Program-made: the position numbers and the translations under genes
Shown: positions 26,557 to 33,618 of the stretch, piece by piece
Layout: each line of letters starts with the position of its first letter
How positions within the stretch are numbered: the first letter of the stretch is position 1
DNA from: Methyloversatilis discipulorum
GTDB taxonomy: Bacteria > Pseudomonadota > Gammaproteobacteria > Burkholderiales > Rhodocyclaceae
Assembly (NCBI RefSeq): GCF_018780585.1
Contig: NZ_JADMJL010000017.1
Location: forward strand, 1 to 64,000
DNA length: 64,000 bases
Direction of reading: 5' to 3'
Notes under the pieces: model-generated
Seen by the model: the letters and a program-made list of their open reading frames with translations, nothing else
The model's database searches: none
Told to the model about the DNA's origin: nothing

Positions 26557-27553
26557 CGGACACCACCTCCTGCGGGTTGGAATTCGCCAGCCAGCGCTGC
26601 ACTGCTGCGGCGGTCTGTTGCCCTGCCGGGCTGAGGTTCTCCGTGCCTCGAGGCGGAGCGACAGGCGGTGCGCGCGGCCGGCGGGGTCCGGGCTCGTCGC
26701 GCACCCAGTTCCGCCACGTGGCGAGCCAATCGACCTTCCGCGCCTGCTGGCCGGCCTTCGCCAGCCAGTGGTCGCGGAAGCGATCGGCAGCACGGCGCAC
26801 GTCGTCAGCCGACCAGTCCGGGCGCTCGCTCAGCGCCCAGTCTCCCCAGGCCTTCGGCAACACCCAGTCCCGCGGCAACCGTGACCCGCGCGCAGCATCG
26901 GCTGTCTGCTCGCCCGGCTGGCGAGGATCGTGGCCTTCGGACGGCGACGATGGCGGCGTGGTTGTGGTGGCTGGCGGAGCCGAAGGCGACGCATCGGCTG
27001 GCACGGGCTGCGGCGGTTGACCACCCCCTGCACCCCCGACCGAAGGGAGGGGTTCCTGTTCTTGCTCTTGTTCCTGCTCTTGTTCTTGGCTTCGAAGGGG
27101 CTTCGAAGGGGCTTGTCTCGAAACGGCTGATTCGCGGCGCGACGACATGCAAAACGCGTCCGCGTATTTATCGAAGAACGGCGACAGGAAAGGGTTTGAA
27201 GGCAGTGCGGCGTAGTCGTTCTGCACACCCTTTACCCGCAGGTCGTTGGGCTTCAGGGACTCGGCGATCTGGTACTTCGCCATCTCCATCACCCACACCA
27301 CTTCGGAGGCCTCGTCGTAGAGGCAAAACCCCGCTTCGATGGCCCTTCGAAGCCCCTTCGAAGCCCCTTCTATGCCCAGTCCGGTTTCATGCGCGATGAA
27401 GGTGATCGGCAGGTAGTAAAGGCCGAGCATGTTCGCGTGCGGGCTGGTCATCAGATACAGGCCGACGACCAGCGCCTCCTGGCCCTGAGCGCGCAGCGCC
27501 TTTCCGGTGGCGCCGCACCAGAACTTCGGGGAGACCTTCGCGTAGTCACGCAT
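26540..27553 (-). CDS. phage replication initiator, O-like
   Basis: 337 aa. Residues about 1-115 look like a winged-helix DNA-binding domain (MRDYAKVSPKFWCGATGKAL...FIAHETGLG). The middle is low complexity, with an EQ dipeptide run and Pro/Thr/Ser stretches. The C-terminal domain (about 228-290, LPRDWVLPKAWGDWAL...WLATWRNWVRDE) occurs in many O-like proteins. Tandem 11-bp repeats within the gene look like origin iterons, as in lambda O/ori. Confidence 0.75.
   Translation of the reverse strand: MRDYAKVSPKFWCGATGKALRAQGQEALVVGLYLMTSPHANMLGLYYLPITFIAHETGLGIEGASKGLRRAIEAGFCLYDEASEVVWVMEMAKYQIAESLKPNDLRVKGVQNDYAALPSNPFLSPFFDKYADAFCMSSRRESAVSRQAPSKPLRSQEQEQEQEQEQEPLPSVGGAGGGQPPQPVPADASPSAPPATTTTPPSSPSEGHDPRQPGEQTADAARGSRLPRDWVLPKAWGDWALSERPDWSADDVRRAADRFRDHWLAKAGQQARKVDWLATWRNWVRDEPGPRRPRAPPVAPPRGTENLSPAGQQTAAAVQRWLANSNPQEVVSDDRNG
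27090..27111. repeat. origin iteron candidates, cluster A
   Basis: Two contiguous copies of CTTCGAAGGGG (27090-27100, 27101-27111) plus a partial third. The same unit occurs inverted at 27342-27370. Location inside the initiator gene suggests a replication origin. Confidence 0.5.
27342..27370. repeat. origin iteron candidates, cluster B (inverted)
   Basis: Copies in inverted orientation: CCCCTTCGAAG at 27353-27363, one with a single mismatch at 27342-27352 and a partial copy at 27364-27370, all at an 11-bp period. The core TTCGAA is palindromic. Cluster A lies 230 bp to the left. Confidence 0.5.
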
Positions 27554-28139
27554 TCACGACCTCCCGCTGCTTCGACTGGTCGCGCCGGTGATAGGCCTCC
27601 CACATGCGAAGGTTCGCCAGCCGCGCAATGTCCATCACCTGCTCAGGCGTCAGCTTGTAGGCATCCTTGTCCGGAGTTGCACGGCGGATGCACTCCACGT
27701 CGATGCGCGACCTCATCGCGCGCAACAGCAGTACGCCGCTCGCCGGGCTCGGCAGGCAGTCCAGTAGCTCTGGCTTCCAGATATCGGCCGGCATGGCGTA
27801 GTAGTGCTTCCAGACCTTGCGCGGGTGCTGCAGCGCTTTGACGTCATACAGACTGGGCCGCTCGACACGGATCAACCTGCCGGCATCGTTGAACACCTCT
27901 TTACGCTCTCCGTAGCCGAGAAAGGTGCGCTGCCACCATTTATCTTTCCGGGCGTCGGCCTTCAGATCGGCGCGGCTGATCTTCACCTCGACATCAATGA
28001 TGCGCAGGTCTTTCGTGACGGCCAGCACGTCACACTCGTGACCGGTCCATCCGCAGTTATCGACCATCACGACGCACTTCCGGGCCAGCGTCTGCAGCGC
28101 GATGGCCCGGGCGATCACGGATTCAGACCACTTGATCAC
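27546..28139 (-). CDS. PD-(D/E)XK nuclease-like protein, MmcB-like
   Basis: 197 aa, GTG start overlapping the upstream stop. The block ECDVLAVTKDLRIIDVEVKI has the D...ExK arrangement of the restriction-endonuclease-like fold (D37, E51-K53 approximately) and resembles MmcB repair proteins. Cys/Trp-rich context (DNCGWTGHE). Likely acts on phage DNA in replication or repair; activity unproven. Confidence 0.7.
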   Translation of the reverse strand: MIKWSESVIARAIALQTLARKCVVMVDNCGWTGHECDVLAVTKDLRIIDVEVKISRADLKADARKDKWWQRTFLGYGERKEVFNDAGRLIRVERPSLYDVKALQHPRKVWKHYYAMPADIWKPELLDCLPSPASGVLLLRAMRSRIDVECIRRATPDKDAYKLTPEQVMDIARLANLRMWEAYHRRDQSKQREVVNA

Positions 28140-28294
28140 GCGAACATCTCCATCTGCATCGGCTCAGGCCAGAGCCAGGCGTCGCCGCTGTTGAGCCGGC
28201 GCGCTATCTCGCGGCGGACCTGCTCGCGGTCGGACTGCGGCCACTGTCGCATGTGGGCGGCCAGGTGCATGCTGAGCTGGTAGGTCAGGTTCAT
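28136..28294 (-). CDS. 52-aa phage protein
   Basis: Starts MNLTYQLSMHLAAHMRQWPQ; GTGA overlap with the next gene and ATGA overlap with the previous one. Helical, with a basic centre and an acidic/Met-rich end (WPEPMQMEMFA). Not recognised. Confidence 0.65.
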   Translation of the reverse strand: MNLTYQLSMHLAAHMRQWPQSDREQVRREIARRLNSGDAWLWPEPMQMEMFA

Positions 28295-30000
28295 GCGCGC
28301 ACCGCCGTGAGGATCACCACCGACACGCTGGTGCCGGTGAACTCGTTGTCGTAGGTGCGCGACCATTCGCAGGCCCAGCCCGGCAGGACGTCCTTGGCCT
28401 TGGCGCTGGCCGGCAGGATGGCGACGAGGCGACCGTCCTGCGCCAGCATGGCCGCAGCGTGCTCAAGGTGCGCCTGCCACCGGCCTTCGCTGAACGGCGG
28501 GTTCATCACGATGCGGTCGTATCCGCCGGCATCGGCGCTGACGCCGAGGAAGTCGCGGCAGATGGTCTTGAACCCCTTCGCCTCCAGCACCTTGCAGTGC
28601 AGCTGGCTGATCTCGATGCACGTCGTCCGATCCTTCGGCATCAGGTCGGCCAGCGCACCGGTGCCGGCGCTCGGCTCCAGGCACACATCGTCCGGCCCGA
28701 TCTGCGCGGCCTCGATCGCCGCCGCGGCGACGCTGGCCGGAGTCGGGTAATACTGGTGCGCCTTCTGGTCAGGCAGGCAGCCGGTGGCGATGATCTCGTT
28801 CAGCACCGGTCGGGGTTCGTATTCGAAATCGAAGCGGACGCCGCCCCGGTCGTTCGAGACCTTCACGCCGCCGATATAGGCCAGCACCTGGGCCGCCTCC
28901 TGATGCACGGCTGACTCACCCTTGCCGCCATGCCTGAACTCCAGTGCCCGCGGGATATCGATGCGGTTGTACTCGCGCCGGTAGTCCGTCGATTTCTCCA
29001 GACGCACGGCCTGCACCATGTCGCCCAGCACGTCGATCACGGCAAACGGCAGCGGCCGGCCCATCATCACGAAATCCTTCGACTTCTTCTTCGGGCGCTG
29101 GCGGAACTGGGCGGGAATCGCGAGCGGGTAGAGGTGCGCCAGCACGCAGTTCAGGCGCCACGCCATGTCTGGATGCACTTCGAGGTGCGCGGTACCGCAC
29201 TTGTAGGCGCGCAGGCGCAGCGCGCCGCCGTCCAGCGTCAGCCACTCGCCGCGGTGCTGACGGCGGGCAATATCGACCACGCCGGATGTGGCATTCCAGC
29301 CCGGCTCGTCGCGCCCCATGAACTTCGCGATCACCTTGCGCAGGTCGTTGATGTATCCGACGCGGTCGTGGTCCGTGCTGCCGTAGCCGTTGATGAGGCG
29401 CGCGATGATCATTCGGCGGCCGAAGCCCTCGGGGCAGTTGGTCACGTGCTCGCCGGACAGCGCGCGGAAGATGCCGTCGACGCGCTCGGCCAGGAACTTG
29501 GCGCGGCTGTTCAGCAGGTCCAGCAGCGTTGCGCGGACGGTCTGTTCCTCGAAATCCGGCAGGGGAGGAAGATCCGGCTCGCCGCTGTGCCGCGCGGCCT
29601 TCCGGCCCTGCGGATAGCGGATCTGCTCGTTCCACTGGTTCCGCCGTGCCTGCGGCATGGCGTCGTAGACGTCGGTCAGGTTCAGCGCCTTCGACCAGTA
29701 GGCGGCATTGAGCGCCGCGACGGCGCCGGCCTCCTGGAACAGCTGGCTCGCAGCCGAGGACAGCGACGTGCGGCCGCGGTCCGGGTCGGAATTGCCGTCC
29801 AGGAAGTAGCTCAGGACTCCGGCGCACTCCGGGCCGTTGATGAAGGCGGCTGCAGCTTCGATCCGCGCGCGGTCCTGTCGGTAGCTGGCCACCAGCCCGT
29901 CGACCATGTCGGTCGACGTCGGCGCGAAGAAGGCCGACATGTCGTCAATCAGTTCGCCATCGCGCGCGGCGGAGATCACATCATGGTCGGCGTGGCTCAC
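28291..30000 (-). CDS. DUF4942-type protein with N6-adenine-like DNA methyltransferase domain
   Basis: 569 aa from a GTG at 30000 that overlaps the upstream gene (GTGA). The N-terminal and middle region (EEQTVRATLLDLLNSRAKFL, IARLINGYGS, CVLAHLYP) resembles DUF4942. The C-terminal domain (about 420-569) is a Rossmann methyltransferase: YYPTPASVAAAAI, LEPSAGTGALADLM (SAM-binding motif I) and the catalytic VMNPPF (motif IV, NPPF). It probably modifies phage DNA against host restriction or for regulation; no restriction partner is adjacent. Confidence 0.82.
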   Translation of the reverse strand: MSHADHDVISAARDGELIDDMSAFFAPTSTDMVDGLVASYRQDRARIEAAAAFINGPECAGVLSYFLDGNSDPDRGRTSLSSAASQLFQEAGAVAALNAAYWSKALNLTDVYDAMPQARRNQWNEQIRYPQGRKAARHSGEPDLPPLPDFEEQTVRATLLDLLNSRAKFLAERVDGIFRALSGEHVTNCPEGFGRRMIIARLINGYGSTDHDRVGYINDLRKVIAKFMGRDEPGWNATSGVVDIARRQHRGEWLTLDGGALRLRAYKCGTAHLEVHPDMAWRLNCVLAHLYPLAIPAQFRQRPKKKSKDFVMMGRPLPFAVIDVLGDMVQAVRLEKSTDYRREYNRIDIPRALEFRHGGKGESAVHQEAAQVLAYIGGVKVSNDRGGVRFDFEYEPRPVLNEIIATGCLPDQKAHQYYPTPASVAAAAIEAAQIGPDDVCLEPSAGTGALADLMPKDRTTCIEISQLHCKVLEAKGFKTICRDFLGVSADAGGYDRIVMNPPFSEGRWQAHLEHAAAMLAQDGRLVAILPASAKAKDVLPGWACEWSRTYDNEFTGTSVSVVILTAVRA

Positions 30001-30125
30001 CCGAACACCCTCCAGCACACGAACGCCAGAGCCGCGACGGGGATGCCGACGGTACCGATCACGAGCCCTACCATCGAGCCGGCGTCCATGAAGGCCTGGA
30101 GGTATCGACGCAGGAACTGGCTCAT
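29997..30125 (-). CDS. 42-aa single-pass membrane protein
   Basis: I read MSQFLRRYLQAFMDAGSMVG followed by a hydrophobic helix (VGLVIGTVGIPVAALAFV). The ATG overlaps the upstream stop and the TGA overlaps the methyltransferase GTG, so the overlap chain of the operon continues through it. Role unknown. Confidence 0.6.
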   Translation of the reverse strand: MSQFLRRYLQAFMDAGSMVGLVIGTVGIPVAALAFVCWRVFG

Positions 30126-30478
30126 GCCGCATTCCTTTCCGCGATCACCTGCTCCATCACGGTGGTGTGCCCGATCTTGGCCATGTACTGGGTCAGGCCG
30201 CGCCAGCCCGTGAAGGCTTCGAAGCTCGGGGCCAGGTCCGGCGGCAGATCCATCGGCGCCTTCGTGCCCGGGTTCAGCATGCGGCTGACGTGCGGGCGGT
30301 GCGCACCGGACGACCGCGCGAACATCGACTGATCACCGATCTCGTCGCGGCTGTTGCGCCGGCGGTTCTGCCAGCACCAGACCACCGCGTCACGGTAGGT
30401 CTGCCAACCTGTAACGATGGAATCGGCCACCCATCTGGATTTCGGCAAGGCGTCGAGGAACGGCATTTCACGTTGCAT
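30122..30478 (-). CDS. small DNA-binding-like phage protein, first gene of replication operon
   Basis: 118 aa from MQREMPFLDALPKSRWVADS. The segment SMFARSSGAHRPHVSRML resembles a helix-turn-helix, suggesting a CII- or Cro-like regulator. A 10-bp sequence (CAACCTGTAA) occurs once within the gene and twice in its upstream region, a possible autoregulatory site. Function inferred. Confidence 0.55.
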   Translation of the reverse strand: MQREMPFLDALPKSRWVADSIVTGWQTYRDAVVWCWQNRRRNSRDEIGDQSMFARSSGAHRPHVSRMLNPGTKAPMDLPPDLAPSFEAFTGWRGLTQYMAKIGHTTVMEQVIAERNAA

Positions 30479-30517
30479 GGCTGCCACCATCAGCGGAATT
30501 GATGCAACGCGCCCGGA

Positions 30518-30539
30518 TTACAGGTTGCGTTACAGGTTG
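30518..30539. promoter_or_regulatory. tandem 10-bp repeats upstream of the replication operon
   Basis: TTACAGGTTG at 30518-30527 and 30530-30539 (12-bp period), with a reverse-complement copy at 30405-30414 inside the first gene. One helical-turn spacing fits a protein binding site, for example a CII-like activator or the HTH protein itself. The rest of 30540-30779 shows no gene I can support. Confidence 0.4.
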
Positions 30540-30689
30540 GAAGCTGCCGAAAATTTTTTCGACGACGGGGAAGAGAAAGACCTCTGCCCGCTCCACAGAA
30601 ATCAGCCGACCGGCGGCAAACCTCAACAGGCAGGGGTTGAAGGCCACGACCGGAGGAGGTCGACGTGGGTTTGGCTGAAACGTTGGGCA

Positions 30690-31064
30690 TCAGCACGGCT
30701 GAGCACCTCGAATGGGCGAGCCCTCGCATGTCGATAGAATGGGAGTGCCACCTTCCACTCCACACGACACGGAGGACTCATGAGCAGCGATCACCTGAGC
30801 GACACCTTGAACATCCCGTGCCCGGGCTGCGGTCACGAGAGCAAGCAGGAAGTCCGTCGGCTTCAGGAAGAGCCGATATTCCAGTGCGGCAACTGTGGGC
30901 ACCAGGTCAGCGTCGATCTGGACTATCTGGGCGCGCTCGACGCAAAGCTTGCCGAACTCGACGCGCAGATCCGGAAGCTCTTCGGCAAGGCCAGATAGCT
31001 CTTCGATCAACGGCTCCACGGCAGAGGCGTCGGCGACCAGACGAATTGAAAGGGCGTTCATCAC
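30690..31064 (-). CDS. phage protein after cro, antisense to a zinc-ribbon gene
   Basis: Up to 124 aa; ATG overlaps the cro stop (TGATG), implying translational coupling. The sequence NALSIRLVADASAVEPLIEELSGLAEEL reads like a genuine helical protein. It overlaps the plus-strand zinc-ribbon gene completely antisense, so one of the two may be spurious, or both are used at different stages. Confidence 0.45.
   Translation of the reverse strand: MMNALSIRLVADASAVEPLIEELSGLAEELPDLRVEFGKLCVERAQIVQIDADLVPTVAALEYRLFLKPTDFLLALVTAARARDVQGVAQVIAAHESSVSCGVEGGTPILSTCEGSPIRGAQPC
30780..30998 (+). CDS. zinc-ribbon protein
   Basis: 72 aa with a strong ribosome site (GGAGGACTC). Two knuckles, CPGCGHES and CGNCGHQ, 20 residues apart, form a typical zinc ribbon, followed by a helical tail. 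It lies on the opposite strand to the cro/replication operon. Small zinc-ribbon proteins are common near phage switches; role unknown. Confidence 0.7.
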   Translation: MSSDHLSDTLNIPCPGCGHESKQEVRRLQEEPIFQCGNCGHQVSVDLDYLGALDAKLAELDAQIRKLFGKAR

Positions 31065-31282
31065 GCGGTCGCCTGGTCGGCGCCGGACGCGTCCTTCGCG
31101 GCGGTGCCGCGGAGGTCATCGAGAAGCCGAGCAAGCGCAAGCGCGTCATCCGCGGCGGTCGGGACTTCCCCGTTCTCCCATCGGGATATGCGCGGCTGAG
31201 GCACCTTCACGCGGCTGGCGATCTCGGTCTGGCTCAGGCCGAACTCTTGCCGCAGGGCGGCGATGATCTGTTGGGTATCCAT
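31061..31282 (-). CDS. Cro-like HTH repressor
   Basis: 73 aa. HTH_3 domain: IAALRQEFGLSQTEIASRVK, VPQPRISRWENG. It is divergent from the CI-like repressor across 73 bp that hold three operators, the classic switch geometry. The -10 box (31291-31296) is so close that the message should start only 2-4 nt before the ATG. Confidence 0.85.
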   Translation of the reverse strand: MDTQQIIAALRQEFGLSQTEIASRVKVPQPRISRWENGEVPTAADDALALARLLDDLRGTAAKDASGADQATA

Positions 31283-31290
31283 GAACCAAA

Positions 31291-31318
31291 ACTATACGAT
31301 CACGCATAGCTTTGTCAA
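31291..31318 (-). promoter_or_regulatory. leftward early promoter (cro promoter)
   Basis: On the minus strand: TTGACA (31318-31313), 16-bp spacer, TATAGT (31296-31291). Operator O1 lies between and over the -10 box and O2 touches the -35 box, so CI binding would block it. Near-identical in design to the promoter at 33452. Confidence 0.75.
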
Positions 31319-31347
31319 TGCGCCATCGTATTATGCATTCACGAATA
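31293..31347. promoter_or_regulatory. immunity operators O1-O3 between cro and cI
   Basis: Three 16-bp dyads with 6-bp arms and 4-bp spacers: O1 TATACG-ATCA-CGCATA (31293-31308), O2 AATGCG-CCAT-CGTATT (31317-31332), O3 TATGCA-TTCA-CGAATA (31332-31347). Centres are 24 and 15 bp apart. Two more copies lie at 33438 and 33463. Confidence 0.75.
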
Positions 31348-31355
31348 CTTGGGGA

Positions 31356-32054
31356 ATGAAACTGATCGAGAACCTGGCGGCGCTGATGGAACGCAGCGGT
31401 GACAACCCCTACTCCTTAGCGCGCAAGGTGAAGGCGCGGTACGGCACCAGCCCGACCCAGCCTACGCTTGCGCGAATCCTAGATGGCACATCCAGAGAAC
31501 CGCGCCGGTCAAGCCTGCAACCAGTCGCCGATTACTATGGCGTGTCGGTCGACGCTCTGTTTGACGACGACCTAACCAGAAGGGGCGAAGGCGCGCCGGT
31601 TTCCACCCCATCAAGGGGAGACTCGCTGTCCATCCCGGTCACTGATGCGTGGGGTTCTATGGGGCTGGGAGCCCCGCAGCCTGAGCATGAGGCGATCGTC
31701 TCTGGCCTGACAGTCAGCATGGACTGGGTTCGGCACTCACTGCCGCGCATCAGCCATCCCTCGCGGCTGGCTGTGCTCACTGCCTTCGGACGGAGCATGG
31801 AGCCGACCTTGGAGGACGGCGACACCATGCTGGTGGATCGCGGGGTCAGCGAAATTCGGGAAGACGGGATCTTCGTCATCGCGCTGGACGACGAGCTCTA
31901 CGTGAAGCGCGTGCAGCGCCGGCTGCCAGACAAGGCAATCATCATCAAGTCGGACAATCCGCACTACGAGCCGATGGTGGTCGAGAACGGGGACCGCAAC
32001 AAGTTGGAGATCCTCGGCCGCGTGGTCTGGGTCTGGAAAGGGATCAAGCTCTGA
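31356..32054 (+). CDS. CI-like repressor with S24 peptidase domain
   Basis: 232 aa from ATG 31356. The N-terminal HTH (about 1-66: MKLIENLAALMERSGDNPYS...PTLARILDG) is joined to an S24/LexA-type C-terminal domain (about 120-232) with FGRSMEPTL (Ser147) and LYVKRVQ (Lys184) as the catalytic pair, so RecA-induced self-cleavage is expected. No strong ribosome site precedes the ATG, and a possible -10 (AATACT, 31344-31349) suggests a leaderless transcript as for lambda cI. Three accessory genes follow in overlap. Confidence 0.9.
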   Translation: MKLIENLAALMERSGDNPYSLARKVKARYGTSPTQPTLARILDGTSREPRRSSLQPVADYYGVSVDALFDDDLTRRGEGAPVSTPSRGDSLSIPVTDAWGSMGLGAPQPEHEAIVSGLTVSMDWVRHSLPRISHPSRLAVLTAFGRSMEPTLEDGDTMLVDRGVSEIREDGIFVIALDDELYVKRVQRRLPDKAIIIKSDNPHYEPMVVENGDRNKLEILGRVVWVWKGIKL

Positions 32055-32695
32055 TGTCGATCATCAAGTGCAACGAATGCGGTGGGAAGGTAAGTACAAA
32101 GGCTGAACGGTGCTCGTTATGCGGAGCGCCTGTTCCGAAAACGAAAGTCAGGGCAAAGGCCATTTTTTGGGCAACTGCGACGATTCTGTTATTCCCATTT
32201 GTAGTCGGGTACTTTCACACAGAGCAAGATGCTCAATCCATCTCTACAAGCCACATGGAGATGCCATCACAGGAGCGTAGTAGTGTGAAGACGGAGAGTG
32301 AGTCGCGGCCCTCTTCCGCTGAGGTTGTTCATCTAGACGAGGCACCCACGCGGAAAATTTCTTCGGTTTCCGTAAATAGCCTCCACTCAGCTTACGATGA
32401 AAATGAAGTGTCTGCAGACATGCTCTACGGGAATTCATTGGTTAAAATCAACGGCTCGGTTGCCTCCATCGATATGAGCATTACAAACAAAGCCGTTGTA
32501 AGAATAGGATCAGTCGAAGACCCCTATAGAATTGTTGTTGCGCAGCTGGATGACACAGAGAAAAACAGGGCAGCCAAACTCACAAAAGGCCAAAACGTGT
32601 ATGTTCTTTGCGAGCATATTCGCAAACTGATTTCTTCTTTGGCTGGATACAAATGCATTCTTCTTGACAAGGAAATCGCGGAATCAACACCGTGA
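32054..32695 (+). CDS. zinc ribbon-TM-OB-fold protein co-transcribed with cI
   Basis: 213 aa, ATG overlapping the cI stop (TGATG). Zinc ribbon at the N-terminus (CNECGGKVSTKAERCSLCG), a transmembrane helix (about 36-53, IFWATATILLFPFVVGYF), a Ser/Glu-rich linker, then an OB-like domain (about 115-205, SADMLYGNSLVKINGSVASI) like the tRNA_anti-like family. Base composition is clearly more AT-rich than the genes around it, a sign of transfer. Expression with the repressor suggests a lysogen function such as superinfection exclusion (inference). Confidence 0.75.
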   Translation: MSIIKCNECGGKVSTKAERCSLCGAPVPKTKVRAKAIFWATATILLFPFVVGYFHTEQDAQSISTSHMEMPSQERSSVKTESESRPSSAEVVHLDEAPTRKISSVSVNSLHSAYDENEVSADMLYGNSLVKINGSVASIDMSITNKAVVRIGSVEDPYRIVVAQLDDTEKNRAAKLTKGQNVYVLCEHIRKLISSLAGYKCILLDKEIAESTP

Positions 32696-33096
32696 TTTTC
32701 GCCCTCGTCGTCGCCATCTCCGACGGCGACACGCTCACGGTGCGCCCAGACGGCGGCGAGCAGCTGCGGGTGCGCGTGGCGGAGATCGACGCGCCGGAGA
32801 GCCGGCAGCCGTTCGGTGCGGCGGCGAAGCGGTCGCTGTCTGATCTGTGCTTCCGCGAGCGTGCTGAGATCAGGCCGCAGAAGACGGACAGGTACGGCCG
32901 GACCGTTGCACGGGTGACGTGTCGCGGTCAGGATGCCAGCGCTCACCAGGTGCGCACCGGCATGGCCTGGGTGTTCGAACGGTACGCGAGCGATCGGAGC
33001 CTGTTCCGGCTGCAGGATGAGGCCCGCGCCGCCGGCAGGGGCCTGTGGTCAGAGCCGGCGCCGGTGCCGCCGTGGGAATGGAGGAAGGCGAGATGA
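32692..33096 (+). CDS. thermonuclease (staphylococcal nuclease-like)
   Basis: 134 aa from a GTG overlapping the upstream stop (GTGA). The SNase core is visible: ISDGDTLTVR, RVRVAEIDAPE (catalytic Arg region), KTDRYGRTVARV and LQDEARAAGRGLW. No signal peptide from this start, so it would act in the cytoplasm, possibly held by the neighbouring membrane proteins. It is in the cI transcript, so the lysogen should make it. Confidence 0.85.
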   Translation: MIFALVVAISDGDTLTVRPDGGEQLRVRVAEIDAPESRQPFGAAAKRSLSDLCFRERAEIRPQKTDRYGRTVARVTCRGQDASAHQVRTGMAWVFERYASDRSLFRLQDEARAAGRGLWSEPAPVPPWEWRKAR

Positions 33097-33332
33097 CAGC
33101 CGATGCCGAAGAGCCTAGGATGAAAAGAAGGCGGGCCGTCACCCACGACCGCGCGCTGCCCGAGGAGTCTGATCGAATGGAAGCACGCATCACACGGCTG
33201 GAAGCGCACATCGAGCACATCCGGGAGGACGTTTCCAGCATCAAGGTCGATATCCGGATACTGCTTGGCATGATCATCGCCGCCGCCCTCGGCCTCGCTG
33301 GCCTCATGGCCAAGGGATTCGGCTGGTTCTAA
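33093..33332 (+). CDS. XhlA-like coiled-coil membrane-anchored protein
   Basis: 79 aa from ATG 33093 (ATGA overlap). A helical coiled coil (MEARITRLEAHIEHIREDVS) is followed by a C-terminal transmembrane helix (LLGMIIAAALGLAGLMAKGF). The layout resembles haemolysin XhlA/holin-associated proteins. Last gene of the cI transcript, followed by a terminator. Confidence 0.75.
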   Translation: MTADAEEPRMKRRRAVTHDRALPEESDRMEARITRLEAHIEHIREDVSSIKVDIRILLGMIIAAALGLAGLMAKGFGWF

Positions 33333-33352
33333 CCCGCCCACTGGCCCCACAC

Positions 33353-33376
33353 AGCCCGCCCCGAGCGGGCTTTTTT
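33353..33376 (+). terminator. terminator of the cI operon
   Basis: AGCCCGC-CCCGA-GCGGGCT followed by a run of T. Located 20 bp after the last cI-operon gene and before the rightward promoter region. Confidence 0.85.
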
Positions 33377-33437
33377 ACGCCCATCCCCTCTCCGAGTACG
33401 ACCTTCGTCGTCATCCGAAAGGATGAGCCTGAAAAAC

Positions 33438-33480
33438 TATGCGCTTTCGCATTGACATGAACTATGCGCTTTCGTATAGT
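33438..33480 (+). promoter_or_regulatory. CI-controlled rightward early promoter with operators O4 and O5
   Basis: TTGACA (33452-33457), 17-bp spacer, TATAGT (33475-33480): close to the sigma-70 consensus. O4 TATGCG-CTTT-CGCATT (33438-33453) touches the -35 box and O5 TATGCG-CTTT-CGTATA (33463-33478) fills the spacer and -10 box. The operators match O1-O3. It should drive 33619-45950. The 33481-33618 leader has no supported gene. Confidence 0.8.
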
Positions 33481-33618
33481 TCAACCCATCGCAGCACCCG
33501 CTGCGCAGCACCAGCAAAAGCCCCGAGCGGGCCAGCGCCCTAAGCCGATCCGGCTCTGCCCTCTTCTGGCATCCGTAGGCGACCGGCCACCACTGGCGCA
33601 CCACGCGATGGAGGGGTC

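Noticed and set aside
27050..27090. Short tandem repeat CTTGTT/CTGCTC as a CRISPR-like or regulatory array
   Set aside because: It encodes the EQ dipeptide run of the initiator; repeat units are 6 bp without spacers. No CRISPR array was seen anywhere in the window.
30490..30765. 91-codon minus-strand frame upstream of the replication operon
   Set aside because: No ribosome site, biased Ser/Arg/Cys composition, and it covers the likely control region with tandem repeats.
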